Assembly: GCF_000190535.1 (NCBI RefSeq)
Contig: NC_015160.1
Span: forward strand, 4,328,289-4,392,288
Direction: 5' to 3'
Source: Odoribacter splanchnicus DSM 20712
GTDB taxonomy: Bacteria > Bacteroidota > Bacteroidia > Bacteroidales > Marinifilaceae
DNA length: 64,000 nt
Part shown: positions 19,243 through 28,397 of the stretch, piece by piece
How the letters are laid out: the number at the start of each line of letters is the position of its first letter
Position numbering within the stretch: position 1 is the stretch's first letter
Position numbers and translations under genes: made by a program
Notes under the pieces: model-generated
What the model saw: only the letters and a program-made list of their open reading frames with translations
Told to the model about the DNA's origin: nothing
The model's database searches: none

Positions 19243-22200
19243 TCAGTTGGTATTGTTGATAAAATCTTTGGGTAATACGCCGAATTGATTTTGGAAACAT
19301 TTGGCAAAGTAGGAGGGACTGTTAAAGCCGACCATATAACAGATCTCGTTGATCTTATATTCGTTTCCGGCCAGATATTCCGCTGCTTTACGCAGGCGTA
19401 CCAACCGGATAAATTCATTCGGGGTCAAACCGGTTACTGCCTTTACTTTGGCATACAGAAGGGTACGGCTCATATTGACACTTCGGGTGAGTTGGTCGAC
19501 GGAAAATTCTGTATTCGAGATATTCTCCTGGATGATCTCGTTCAAACGGTTAAACCATTTTTCGTCGGCCTGTGTTTCGGTCAGGGTATTGATCGGGGTG
19601 AAAGGTTTCTCTGAAAAAAGACAACGCAGTTTGTTCCGGTTTTCCAGCAGACTGACCATCTGTGCATACAGATAGCTCACAGATACCGGTTTCTCGATAT
19701 AGACATCCGCTCCGTTTTCCAGGCCGGCGATTTTGCTTGCTGTATCCGTGCGTGCTGTGAGCAGGATTACCGGGATATGACTTAGATTGATGTCGCTTTT
19801 TATTCGTTTGCATAATTCTATTCCATCCATTACCGGCATCATGACGTCGCTGATGACAATGTCCGGTTTCAGATTTTCCAGTGATTTCAATGCTTCTTCG
19901 CCATTTCCGGCCGTGTGGATATGATATCGTTGTCCGATGACACGGGTGAGATAAGAAATAAACTCTTCGTTATCTTCGACAATCAGTACGGTTCCGGCCT
20001 TTTTCCCATCTTTGTCGGTCTTCTCTGTTCCGGCAGGTTCGATCGGATCTTCAGCTTTTACTTCCTGGAGTTCTGCTGTTTTATCCGGAGAGGTCACAGA
20101 AATAGAAAGGTCGTTTTGTTCGTCCTGGGGAAGCGTGATCCGGAAACGGGTAAACCGGTTTTCTTCGCTTTCCACTTCTATCTTTCCCATCATTCGTTTC
20201 ACCAACAGGCTGACGATGGCTAGCCCGATACCGAAACCTTTGTTCGGGAGTTGTGGTTTATTGGCCGATTGGTAAAAGAGGTTGAATATTTTTTCTTTCT
20301 CCGTAGGTTTGATTCCCGTACCGTTGTCTTCGACTGAGATCGTTACCGTATGTGCTTCAGGATTTTCAGTGAGGGAGACCAGAATACGGTCTTTGGTAAA
20401 TTTCATGGCATTGGTCAGCAGGTTACTCAACACTTTGGTCAGTGCTTCCCGGTCGGTGCAAATCCGGATCGGTTGTGGAGTATCGTGGGAGAGCTGTATC
20501 CCCTTTTGCTGAGCTGCAGGCGTAAAACGCTGTACAGTTTTTTCCACCAGATCATCGATGTCGAACCAGGTGTTTTGGGAGGAAAAAGCTTCTTGTTCGG
20601 CTTTCGTAAAATCCAGAATCTGATTCACCAGGTCCAGTAACCGTTCGCTGTTGCGTTTGACAACTTCCAGGTCGTCCCTGATTTCCTCCGGGATGTTTTT
20701 TTGACGCATGATCTCCTCTACGGGGGCCAGGATCAGCGTTACCGGAGTACGGATTTCATGGGTAATATGAGTGAAAAATCCGATTTTAGCATCGAACAGT
20801 TTGCGTTCGTTCTCGTGATGCAAGGCTGCGATCTTGTTGCGGTGGCGTCGGTTGGTCCGTTGTAATAAAAGTGCATACCCCAAAGCGATCGCTAAAACGA
20901 TCAGGATACCGTAAACGACTAACATACCGTTCGACAACCACCAGGGTGGAAGAATTGTAATCCGGATTTCTGCTTTTTCGGGATTCCATACCTCGTCGTT
21001 ATTACAGGCCATCACCTGGAAGGTATAATTCCCCGGGGATAGGTTGGTGTAGGTGGCTATGTTGTTTTGATTGTCCGTGTTGTTCCAGGTTTTATCGAAA
21101 CCTTTCAACATGTATTTGTATTTGTTTTTACTCGGGGCACAATAGCTGGTCGTTACAAATTCGATAGAGAAAACGGCTTCGTTGTGAGGGAGAATGACCG
21201 AGCGCTGACGGTCGATCTGAGCTTGCAGAACCGAATGTCCGCCGATTGTTATATCCTGATTGAAAAGCCGGAAGGCCGTAAAAACAATATGGGGAATCAC
21301 TTCATTCTTGCGGATACTTTGCGGATGGAAGACATTGAACCCATTGCTGCCGCCGATATAAATCTGTCCACCGGAAGTTTGCAGGCCGGCCTGGTTGGTA
21401 AACGGAAGGCAGACGAGTCCGTCTTCCTGATTGTAATAACTGATGGTTCCGTCTGAAGTATTGAACCGGAGTAAACCGGCATTGGTCGTGATCCACAATT
21501 CATTATAACTGGAGATGATCGTCTGTATGGTGGTATGGGTACGAAATAACGGATCGGGATGACGGGTAAAGCTATGATCGGCCGGATTGTAGGTATAAAG
21601 TCCGTATCCGCCCGTACCGATCCTTAACTTGCCCTGATCGCTGCACAGGCACACGATAGATTGTGGTAAACCGGTCTGATCGTTGGAATGAAATTTGAGG
21701 GTACTGGTTTTCAGGTCATAGCTGATCAATCCTTTGCCTTGCGAAGCAAACCAGATCGTGTGGTTGGCGTCTTCGGTGATGTCGGTGATGTAGCTGTTGT
21801 ATCCCAGATCGGCGATAGTAACGAACGAATTGCTGAAGATATCGTAATATAGGATGCCGGTTTGGGTACCGAACCAGAGCCTGCCTGAGCTGTCTTTGTA
21901 TATAGCGTATACACTGCCCGGATTCAAGCCCTTGATATTTTTATCCGAATAGTTGGTCACTTTACCGGTAGCTGAATTTAACCGGTACACACCGTGAGCA
22001 TAAGTCCCGACCCATAATTCATGGTGGTCGCAATATAAGGCGTGCACGCTGAGGTCCGGATTTTGGGCGTCTAAGTATACCGGAGTGAAAGATTGGTCGT
22101 GTGGGTTGTAGTTCCAAAGCCCTTTATTATCTGTTCCGATCCATATCGTCCCGTCGGTGTTTTCACAAAAAGAATTGATGACTTTCCCCGGGGCACTTGT

Positions 22201-23262
22201 TTTGCCCGGTGTATAGCAGAACGTATTGAACCAATTGGTACCCGGCGTAAGATAATTGATACCTCCGGCGTTCGTTCCCACCCAGATACCTCCTTCCCGG
22301 TCTTTCAGAATCGAATAGACAATCCCGTCATTTAATCCTTGCGGAAAAAGAACATTGTATCCGATCGTAGAAAAAGTGTTCTCCGCCAGATTATATTGTG
22401 TCAGTCCGCTATTGGAACCGATGAGCAATATACCCGGTTGTATTTCGGTAATAAAATGGATATAGGTTATCGGTTCGTCAGCAGGAGGGAGGCAGGCCGT
22501 ACAGTTGCGGGTTGTTTTATCGTATTTGAAAAGTCCGTTGTCACACAACCAGATATTTCCGAAAGAATCTTCACATAGGGCGTAAATGTAACGGGCTGTA
22601 TATCCTTTTTGTTTATCTGTAGCATCGATCCGGAAAAAAGAGTCGGTGAAGGGATCGTATTTACATACTCCCTGATCATGAGTGGCTATCCATACTTCTC
22701 CGGTGTGGTCGATCAGAATTTTGGTGGTCAGATTGGAAATAAGACTCTTTTCATCGTTGATGTCGTGACTGTAATGTTTGATCTTGCCGTCCGAAGGATT
22801 GTAGCGGAAAACACCGCTTCCATAAACCGATATCCAGATTTTTCCCAATTGGTCTTCCTTGATCGAGTAGATGATTTTTTGAGAAAGCCGGTCCGGGATA
22901 TCCGGTAGATGAAAGGTCGAAAATTTTTCTTCGGATACCCGGTAGCGGAAAACACCGTTCTCAGTACCGATCCAAAGATTACCTTTCGAATCCTCGAATA
23001 AAGAATGAATGACATTATTGCCTAAAGAAGCCGTGTCGCCGGGAATATGCCGGAAAGTTTTGAAATGGCGCGAATCGAAGCGATTCAGACCGTCTGAAGT
23101 GCCACACCAGATATATCCTGTCCGGTCCTGCAACAAACATTGTACAGCATTACTCGATAAGCCGTTTTCAACCGTATAATGGCGAAATTGGGAAGGAATG
23201 CCGAAGGTCGGGGAGAGTGAAGCGAGCGATAGAAAGAATAAGATAAAGACAAACGTTTTCAT
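19243..23262 (-). CDS. Hybrid two-component system regulator (HTCS) of the PUL
   Basis: About 1,339 residues from the ATG at 23262. I prefer this start over the more distal in-frame one because it begins with a good signal peptide (MKTFVFILFFLSLASLS). Residues about 25-690 hold two seven-bladed reg_prop propellers (repeats like DRTGYIWCGTSDGLNRF). A Y_Y_Y domain follows (GNYTFQVMACNND), then a membrane helix at about 785-805. Next come a histidine kinase (FFTHITHEIRTPVTL with the His; NGTGIKPTEKEKIF in the ATP domain), a receiver (DIVISDVMMPVMDG with the phospho-Asp) and a C-terminal AraC-type HTH. Such proteins sense an oligomer in the periplasm and activate a nearby polysaccharide/glycoprotein locus. 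It is divergent from hypE-hypD. Confidence 0.95.
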   Translation of the reverse strand: MKTFVFILFFLSLASLSPTFGIPSQFRHYTVENGLSSNAVQCLLQDRTGYIWCGTSDGLNRFDSRHFKTFRHIPGDTASLGNNVIHSLFEDSKGNLWIGTENGVFRYRVSEEKFSTFHLPDIPDRLSQKIIYSIKEDQLGKIWISVYGSGVFRYNPSDGKIKHYSHDINDEKSLISNLTTKILIDHTGEVWIATHDQGVCKYDPFTDSFFRIDATDKQKGYTARYIYALCEDSFGNIWLCDNGLFKYDKTTRNCTACLPPADEPITYIHFITEIQPGILLIGSNSGLTQYNLAENTFSTIGYNVLFPQGLNDGIVYSILKDREGGIWVGTNAGGINYLTPGTNWFNTFCYTPGKTSAPGKVINSFCENTDGTIWIGTDNKGLWNYNPHDQSFTPVYLDAQNPDLSVHALYCDHHELWVGTYAHGVYRLNSATGKVTNYSDKNIKGLNPGSVYAIYKDSSGRLWFGTQTGILYYDIFSNSFVTIADLGYNSYITDITEDANHTIWFASQGKGLISYDLKTSTLKFHSNDQTGLPQSIVCLCSDQGKLRIGTGGYGLYTYNPADHSFTRHPDPLFRTHTTIQTIISSYNELWITTNAGLLRFNTSDGTISYYNQEDGLVCLPFTNQAGLQTSGGQIYIGGSNGFNVFHPQSIRKNEVIPHIVFTAFRLFNQDITIGGHSVLQAQIDRQRSVILPHNEAVFSIEFVTTSYCAPSKNKYKYMLKGFDKTWNNTDNQNNIATYTNLSPGNYTFQVMACNNDEVWNPEKAEIRITILPPWWLSNGMLVVYGILIVLAIALGYALLLQRTNRRHRNKIAALHHENERKLFDAKIGFFTHITHEIRTPVTLILAPVEEIMRQKNIPEEIRDDLEVVKRNSERLLDLVNQILDFTKAEQEAFSSQNTWFDIDDLVEKTVQRFTPAAQQKGIQLSHDTPQPIRICTDREALTKVLSNLLTNAMKFTKDRILVSLTENPEAHTVTISVEDNGTGIKPTEKEKIFNLFYQSANKPQLPNKGFGIGLAIVSLLVKRMMGKIEVESEENRFTRFRITLPQDEQNDLSISVTSPDKTAELQEVKAEDPIEPAGTEKTDKDGKKAGTVLIVEDNEEFISYLTRVIGQRYHIHTAGNGEEALKSLENLKPDIVISDVMMPVMDGIELCKRIKSDINLSHIPVILLTARTDTASKIAGLENGADVYIEKPVSVSYLYAQMVSLLENRNKLRCLFSEKPFTPINTLTETQADEKWFNRLNEIIQENISNTEFSVDQLTRSVNMSRTLLYAKVKAVTGLTPNEFIRLVRLRKAAEYLAGNEYKINEICYMVGFNSPSYFAKCFQNQFGVLPKDFINNTN

Positions 23263-23322
23263 AATCATTTGGTTAATAGTGATGTAGCACATGCCCCTCT
23301 GGCGGTTTCCTTTTTTTTGCTT

Positions 23323-23330
23323 CAAATTTA
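23323..23330 (-). promoter_or_regulatory. Putative -7 element for the HTCS gene
   Basis: TAAATTTG on the minus strand, 60 bases upstream of the preferred HTCS start. It fits TAnnTTTG, but no matching -33 element is obvious. It shares the divergent control region with the hypE promoter. Confidence 0.35.
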
Positions 23331-23370
23331 AAAAAATTATCATTTGAAGTGTATTTTCGATACTTATATT

Positions 23371-23401
23371 TTTGTTTTATAAAAAAATGTTTTTATCTTT
23401 G
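23371..23401 (+). promoter_or_regulatory. Promoter of hypE-hypD
   Basis: TTTG (23371-23374), a 19-base gap and TATCTTTG (23394-23401) form a full match to the Bacteroidetes promoter consensus. The leader to hypE would be about 180 bases, long enough to hold a regulatory element, although none is recognised. Confidence 0.75.
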
Positions 23402-23589
23402 AGATGTTTATTCGATGATTATGCTAAATGAAATTCGCATATTGCAGAACCGTTCCTACAAAGGACTTTTTGAATGCTGGTTATATTAGCGGATTCTTTT
23501 CTTTATCCTGAATCCGAAGGACAATTTTTCTCTGTGTTTTTTTTATCTTGAGAGTGAGATAAATTTTATTATTCTAAATTTATTTCGTC

Positions 23590-24372
23590 ATGCGTGGAAA
23601 TATATTCGATATCAAGCGTTATGCGATTCATGACGGGCCGGGAATACGAACGACTGTTTTCTTGAAAGGGTGTCGTTTGCATTGTCGTTGGTGTCATAAC
23701 CCGGAAAGTCAGGCTGTGGGAACTGTGTCGATGAAACAAGTCCGGAAATTAGGAGACCGTGAATTCGAAGAAATCCGGAAGGTGGGCTACGGGATTTCGG
23801 TCGATGAATTAGTCGAAGAGATAGCTAAAGATGCGGTGTTTTTCGAAGAATCGGGAGGAGGCGTTACTTTTTCAGGAGGAGAACCTTTGTTGCAACCGGT
23901 TTTTCTGTTGGAATGTCTCAAAGCTTGTAAGGCCCGTCGTATCCATACCTGTATCGATACGGCCGGAGTGGCTTCCGGAGCATATTTAGAAGAAATATGC
24001 CGGTATACGGATTTGTTTCTTTACGACGTAAAAACTGCCGATCCTCAAAAGTTCGAAGCGTACATCGGTAAAGGATTCCGGGAGGCGTGTGAACATCTGA
24101 GGAAAATTGCCGGACAGGGTGCCGGAGTGATTGTCCGGATACCTGTTATTCCCGGTTTTAACGACGATAAGAAGAGTGTGCAGGAGACGATTCGTTTTTT
24201 ACAGACGATGCCTGTTTTGAAAGAGGTGAATCTGCTCCCTTTCCACCGTACGGGGGCAGATAAATACAAACGGCTCGGTATGGATTGGGAAATGGGAGAT
24301 CTTCCGGGCCTGAAAGAGGAAGACCTGAAAGATATCCGGGAAATGTTCAGGGAACAAGGCTTTCGGATATAA
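23590..24372 (+). CDS. hypE: Glycyl radical enzyme activase (HypD-activating enzyme)
   Basis: 260 residues. The radical SAM cluster motif is CRLHCRWC (Cys at about 28, 32 and 35), preceded by the activase signature IHDGPGIRTTVFLKG. GGGVTFSGGEPLLQ binds SAM. It uses a 4Fe-4S cluster and SAM to make the glycyl radical on its partner, here the product of the next gene, 36 bases downstream. Many activases of this group carry an inserted ferredoxin-like domain with two extra clusters; here the stretch after HNPESQ has only about 35 residues and no cysteine pairs, so the auxiliary clusters are absent, as in pyruvate formate-lyase activase. The specificity is inferred from the neighbour. Confidence 0.92.
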   Translation: MRGNIFDIKRYAIHDGPGIRTTVFLKGCRLHCRWCHNPESQAVGTVSMKQVRKLGDREFEEIRKVGYGISVDELVEEIAKDAVFFEESGGGVTFSGGEPLLQPVFLLECLKACKARRIHTCIDTAGVASGAYLEEICRYTDLFLYDVKTADPQKFEAYIGKGFREACEHLRKIAGQGAGVIVRIPVIPGFNDDKKSVQETIRFLQTMPVLKEVNLLPFHRTGADKYKRLGMDWEMGDLPGLKEEDLKDIREMFREQGFRI

Positions 24373-24408
24373 CCTGTTAAAAAACTATAAATCAAAACCA
24401 TACTTATT

Positions 24409-26778
24409 ATGAAAATGACCGAACGAATCAGAAAACTGCGTGAGCAGAGTCTGAATGCTGAGAATCGGATCTCGGCGGAAAGAGCTTTACTGATTACTGA
24501 ATTTTATCAATCGGGGATGGCCGATGCCGAACCGGTACCGGTTCAACGGGCTTTAGCGTTTAAATATATCCTGGAACATAAGTATATTTGTGTGAATGAG
24601 GGTGAATTGATTGTCGGCGAGCGGGGACCGGCCCCGAAGGCTACTCCGACTTATCCCGAAATCTGTATCCACTCGTTACAAGATCTCGAGATATTGAACG
24701 ATCGCCCGAAAGTATCCTTTAAATCCGATGAAACTACCCGGGCTGCTTACCGGGATATCATTATTCCCTACTGGAAAGGGAAAAGTAATCGCGACCGGAT
24801 ATTTCAGAATTTGCCACAGGAGTGGAAAGAGGCTTATACTGCCGGTGTATTTACGGAATTTCAGGAACAAAGGGCGCCGGGACATACGGCTTTAGGGATA
24901 AAGATGTTTCGTACCGGGTTGTTGGATTTGAAAGAAGAAATAGCCGAAAGTCTGGCTAAGACCGACCTGGTAAACGATCCGGAAGGCGTGGATAAACGCG
25001 ACGAGCTGAGGGCGATGGATATCGTTTGTGATGCAATGATCCGCTATGCCGAACGGTATGCCGAACGCCTGGAAGAGCTGGCGGCTGAAGAAAAAGACCC
25101 GGTGAGAAAGAAAGAGCTGGAGAAAATGGCTGCGATTTGTCGTCGGGTACCGGCTCATGCTCCGACAACCGTTCATGAGGCATTACAACATTATTGGTTT
25201 ATCCATTTGGGTGTGGTTACCGAATTGAATCCCTGGGACTCTTTCAATCCCGGACGTTTGGATCAGAGCCTGTATCCGCTGTATAAAAAACAGCTGGAAG
25301 AGGGGACGGTCACTCAGGAAGAAGTATACGAAATGTTGCAGTCTTTCTGGGTGAAATTCAACAACCATCCTTCTCCGCCCAAAGTGGGGGTTACGGCTGA
25401 AGAAAGTAATACTTATACCGATTTTTGTCTGATCAATGTCGGAGGGGTGAAGGAAGACGGTAGCGACGGGGTGAACGAGATGTCGTATATCCTGCTGGAT
25501 GTAATCCGGGAGATGCGTTTACTGCAACCCAGTTCGATGATTCAGGTCAGTAAGAAAAATCCGGACCGTTTTATCCGGGCTGCTGTCGAAATCATCAAAA
25601 CCGGCTTCGGTCAACCGTCGGTGTTCAATACGGATGCTTTGGTACAGGAAATGTTGCGGGCGGGAAAAGATGTCCGCGATGCCCGGAACGGCGGGTGCTC
25701 GGGATGTGTGGAAACCGGGGCTTTCGGTACCGAAGCTTATATCCTTACCGGCTATTTTAATCTGCCGAAAATTCTGGAATTGACCCTGAACGACGGATTC
25801 GATAAGCGGACCGGCAAACAGATCGGTCTGAAAACCGGGACAGCTACAGATTATCGGACCTATGAGGAATTGTTTGCAGCCTATAAGGCACAGGTACAAC
25901 ATTTTATGCGGATCAAACTGACCGGTAACAATATCATCGAACGCATATTTATGAAATATATGCCGGTACCTTTCTTGTCCGTACTGATCGAAGATTGTAT
26001 CCGGAACGGAAAAGATTATATGTGTGGTGGCGCCCGTTACAACAGTAGCTATGTGCAAGGGGTGGGCCTGGGTAGCATTACGGATATGCTGACCGCTTTA
26101 CGCTATCATGTGTATGATAAAAAGACCATCGCGATGGAGACTATGGAGAAAGCTTTGGCGAACGATTTCAAAGGGTTCGAAGAGTTGCAGTATCAGTTGG
26201 TGTATCATACTCCGAAATACGGTAACGATGATGATTATGCCGACGAGCAGGAGGTACAGGTGTTCGATATGTACTATGATGTTTTGTCGGGACATAAATC
26301 TCCCCGGGGGGCGGACTATCGGGTAAATATGTTGCCTACTACCTGTCATGTTTATTTCGGTAAAGTGACCGGAGCTACTCCGGATGGACGGAATGCCTGG
26401 AAAGTGCTGTCGGAAGGCATCTCTCCGGTCCAGGGGGCCGATACGAACGGACCGACGGCAGTCATCCGTTCTGCCGCCAAAATCGATCATATCAAAACCG
26501 GCGGGACGTTACTGAATCAGAAATTTACTCCTTCGCTTCTTTCAACCGAAGAAGGATGTAATAATCTGGTACATCTGATCCGGGCTTATTTCCGGATGGA
26601 CGGGCATCATATCCAGTTTAATGTGGTCGATGCCGATACGCTCCGGGAAGCTCAGAAACATCCCGAAGACTACAGGGATCTGATTGTCCGGGTTGCCGGA
26701 TATAGTGATTATTTCAACGACCTGGGCGAAGATTTGCAGAACGAGATCATTTGTCGTACGGAACAAACGACATTTTAA
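24409..26778 (+). CDS. hypD: trans-4-hydroxy-L-proline dehydratase (glycyl radical enzyme)
   Basis: 789 residues. It converts trans-4-hydroxy-L-proline to pyrroline-5-carboxylate, which ProC can reduce to proline. The active-site loop GGCSGCVETGAFGTE places the thiyl Cys at 433 and Glu at 435; the glycyl loop RVAGYSDYFND places Gly at 764. These agree within one residue with Clostridioides difficile HypD (Cys434, Glu436, Gly765) as I recall it. Length, the stretch ELNPWDSFNPGRLDQ with its conserved Asp, GISPVQGADTNGPTAVI and the C-terminal RTEQT also match HypD rather than glycerol/diol dehydratase or choline lyase. It follows hypE in an operon, opposite the HTCS gene, and neighbours a locus rich in proline peptidases and arabinofuranosidases. 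Confidence 0.9.
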   Translation: MKMTERIRKLREQSLNAENRISAERALLITEFYQSGMADAEPVPVQRALAFKYILEHKYICVNEGELIVGERGPAPKATPTYPEICIHSLQDLEILNDRPKVSFKSDETTRAAYRDIIIPYWKGKSNRDRIFQNLPQEWKEAYTAGVFTEFQEQRAPGHTALGIKMFRTGLLDLKEEIAESLAKTDLVNDPEGVDKRDELRAMDIVCDAMIRYAERYAERLEELAAEEKDPVRKKELEKMAAICRRVPAHAPTTVHEALQHYWFIHLGVVTELNPWDSFNPGRLDQSLYPLYKKQLEEGTVTQEEVYEMLQSFWVKFNNHPSPPKVGVTAEESNTYTDFCLINVGGVKEDGSDGVNEMSYILLDVIREMRLLQPSSMIQVSKKNPDRFIRAAVEIIKTGFGQPSVFNTDALVQEMLRAGKDVRDARNGGCSGCVETGAFGTEAYILTGYFNLPKILELTLNDGFDKRTGKQIGLKTGTATDYRTYEELFAAYKAQVQHFMRIKLTGNNIIERIFMKYMPVPFLSVLIEDCIRNGKDYMCGGARYNSSYVQGVGLGSITDMLTALRYHVYDKKTIAMETMEKALANDFKGFEELQYQLVYHTPKYGNDDDYADEQEVQVFDMYYDVLSGHKSPRGADYRVNMLPTTCHVYFGKVTGATPDGRNAWKVLSEGISPVQGADTNGPTAVIRSAAKIDHIKTGGTLLNQKFTPSLLSTEEGCNNLVHLIRAYFRMDGHHIQFNVVDADTLREAQKHPEDYRDLIVRVAGYSDYFNDLGEDLQNEIICRTEQTTF

Positions 26779-27220
26779 TACATTTTTAACGACTGGTGCT
26801 TTTTGAAGTAGTTTCTACAGCAAAAAGCATAAGTCGTATCTGAAAGTGTGAATAGTTATTAAAATTATGGAGATTTATTTAATGTATGGCATCTGTTAAC
26901 TTAAAAAACGTTCGATTAAATCAGTCGAAAGTTTATAAAGTTCATAAATTCCCTGGACTCTGCGGGTACTTTGTTAATTGACAATTGTCATTTGACAATT
27001 GATAATGTATCTTTAAACCTATGGTTTGTTTTTTATTTATTTGATAATCAATGATTATCTTCTTTATTCTTGCTCTCATTTTTCTTTTATTTTTCATTCT
27101 TTAACGGAAGCGAAGCTTCCAATATCTGTCAATTGTCGGTTATCGTTTGTCCATTTTTCTTCTGGCGGATTTTCGCCAAAAGAATCGAACGTTTTTTGTG
27201 TAATCTAACAAATACATTTT
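26779..27220. other. Intergenic region between hypD and the surface-protein operon
   Basis: 442 bases without a convincing gene. A 9-bp hairpin (TGCTTTTTG at 26797-26805, CAAAAAGCA at 26821-26829) probably ends hypD transcription. Around 26978-27003 the sequence holds overlapping TTGACAATTGTCATTTGACAA-like inverted repeats, with related TCAATTGTC near 27128. These could be simple repeats or binding sites for the HTCS. Confidence 0.5.
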
Positions 27221-28330
27221 ATGAAAGGTAAACAAATTTTTTATTGGCTGAGTTTATTATTATGTCTGGCGGTGGCAGGATGTAGTAGTGACGGAGAAGA
27301 CGAGGTTACGCCTAAAGATGAACCGGGAGAAGAAGGAGGAGGGGAACAGACCGGCCGGGAAGTATGGAGCTTCGATGTAAAAGTAATGCTCGACCGGGCG
27401 ACTTTTAAATCTTACGGTTCTTCCGCAAACGTTGTAAACAATAAATTGAAACAGCGTTTTAAAGAAGTAAGAGAGCTTTACCATGGGAAAAAAGGAATCA
27501 CCTATTTCGATGCCGATATAGAATTTGTCCCTTTCTTCGACGAAACTTGTGTATACGATTGTTCTTCTCAGGAAGTCCTGGATCATGCTGTGACCTATCG
27601 GGGCGATTATCCTTATCTTGTGATGTTCGACGGTAAAGTCGGTGATTTTTCCGATGAACGGGTACATAGCGATTGGACCGGCTGGGGGATCGAGGTCGTT
27701 TGCATTTCCGATAACAATAAAGGAGCACCTGACGGCGGGGCCACTACCTACGATATTTTATCCCCTTACAAAACTTCCGAATGCCTGGCCCATGAATTAG
27801 GGCATGCCCGCGGAGTTCCCGATATCTATGCGATGGAAGTGAAAACGAACCCGATCAGCGGGACCTTGTTCAGCCCGGTGACCTGTATGATGAATATTTG
27901 CTGGGGGGGAGATTCCTGGAGCGAATATGCACAATTACTGATCAACCGGAATAAAAATCTGGTGCGGGGACAAGAAGGATTCATTCCGTTGGAAGAACCC
28001 AAATATCCGAAGAACTTAGTGTTGAATATTACCCGGGACGGACAACCGGTGAAATATGCGGCAGTCAATATCTACCGGGAGGAAATGTATAAAAACACTG
28101 TCGATGTTACTGCTTTTATGAAAAAAACACTGGGGACCGACGGCTTGTTGAGCTTATCACCGGTCACTCTGTTCAATGGTGCGGGAGGAGGGATCGGATA
28201 TGGCGTCCTCTTGATCGAAGTCGTTGACGGAGAGAGCAAAACCTACCGTTATATTCCGGTTTATGAGGTTCAGATCGCTTATTTGAAAGGAGATACGGAC
28301 CAATATACGATAGAAATAAAATGTGATTGA
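27221..28330 (+). CDS. Lipoprotein with metzincin-type zinc site (putative metallopeptidase)
   Basis: 369 residues. A lipobox (LAVAGCSSD) is followed by an acidic, Gly-rich linker. The motif HELGHARGVPD (His191, Glu192, His195, Asp201) has the metzincin spacing HExxHxxGxxD, with Asp as the third zinc ligand. TCMMN at about 222-226 could be the Met-turn. The C-terminal ~110 residues look like a beta domain with a CNA-B-like start (LNITRDGQPVKYAAVNIY). I do not recognise a named family. It is the first gene of a SusC/SusD operon, 68 bases before susC. It probably cuts a protein ligand at the cell surface. Confidence 0.75.
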   Translation: MKGKQIFYWLSLLLCLAVAGCSSDGEDEVTPKDEPGEEGGGEQTGREVWSFDVKVMLDRATFKSYGSSANVVNNKLKQRFKEVRELYHGKKGITYFDADIEFVPFFDETCVYDCSSQEVLDHAVTYRGDYPYLVMFDGKVGDFSDERVHSDWTGWGIEVVCISDNNKGAPDGGATTYDILSPYKTSECLAHELGHARGVPDIYAMEVKTNPISGTLFSPVTCMMNICWGGDSWSEYAQLLINRNKNLVRGQEGFIPLEEPKYPKNLVLNITRDGQPVKYAAVNIYREEMYKNTVDVTAFMKKTLGTDGLLSLSPVTLFNGAGGGIGYGVLLIEVVDGESKTYRYIPVYEVQIAYLKGDTDQYTIEIKCD

Positions 28331-28397
28331 AGAGTAAGGGGTAAGTAACCTCTCTTATACATACAATTACTTATTACAAACCATTAAATGATGTCTT

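Noticed and set aside
24409..26778. Pyruvate formate-lyase, glycerol/propanediol dehydratase or choline lyase as the identity
   Set aside because: Length, active-site loop and C-terminal motifs match HypD best, and the gene context is proline/hydroxyproline-related.
26978..27003. TTGACAATTGTCA-like inverted repeats as a transposon end
   Set aside because: No transposase nearby and no matching second end; left as a possible binding site or simple repeat.
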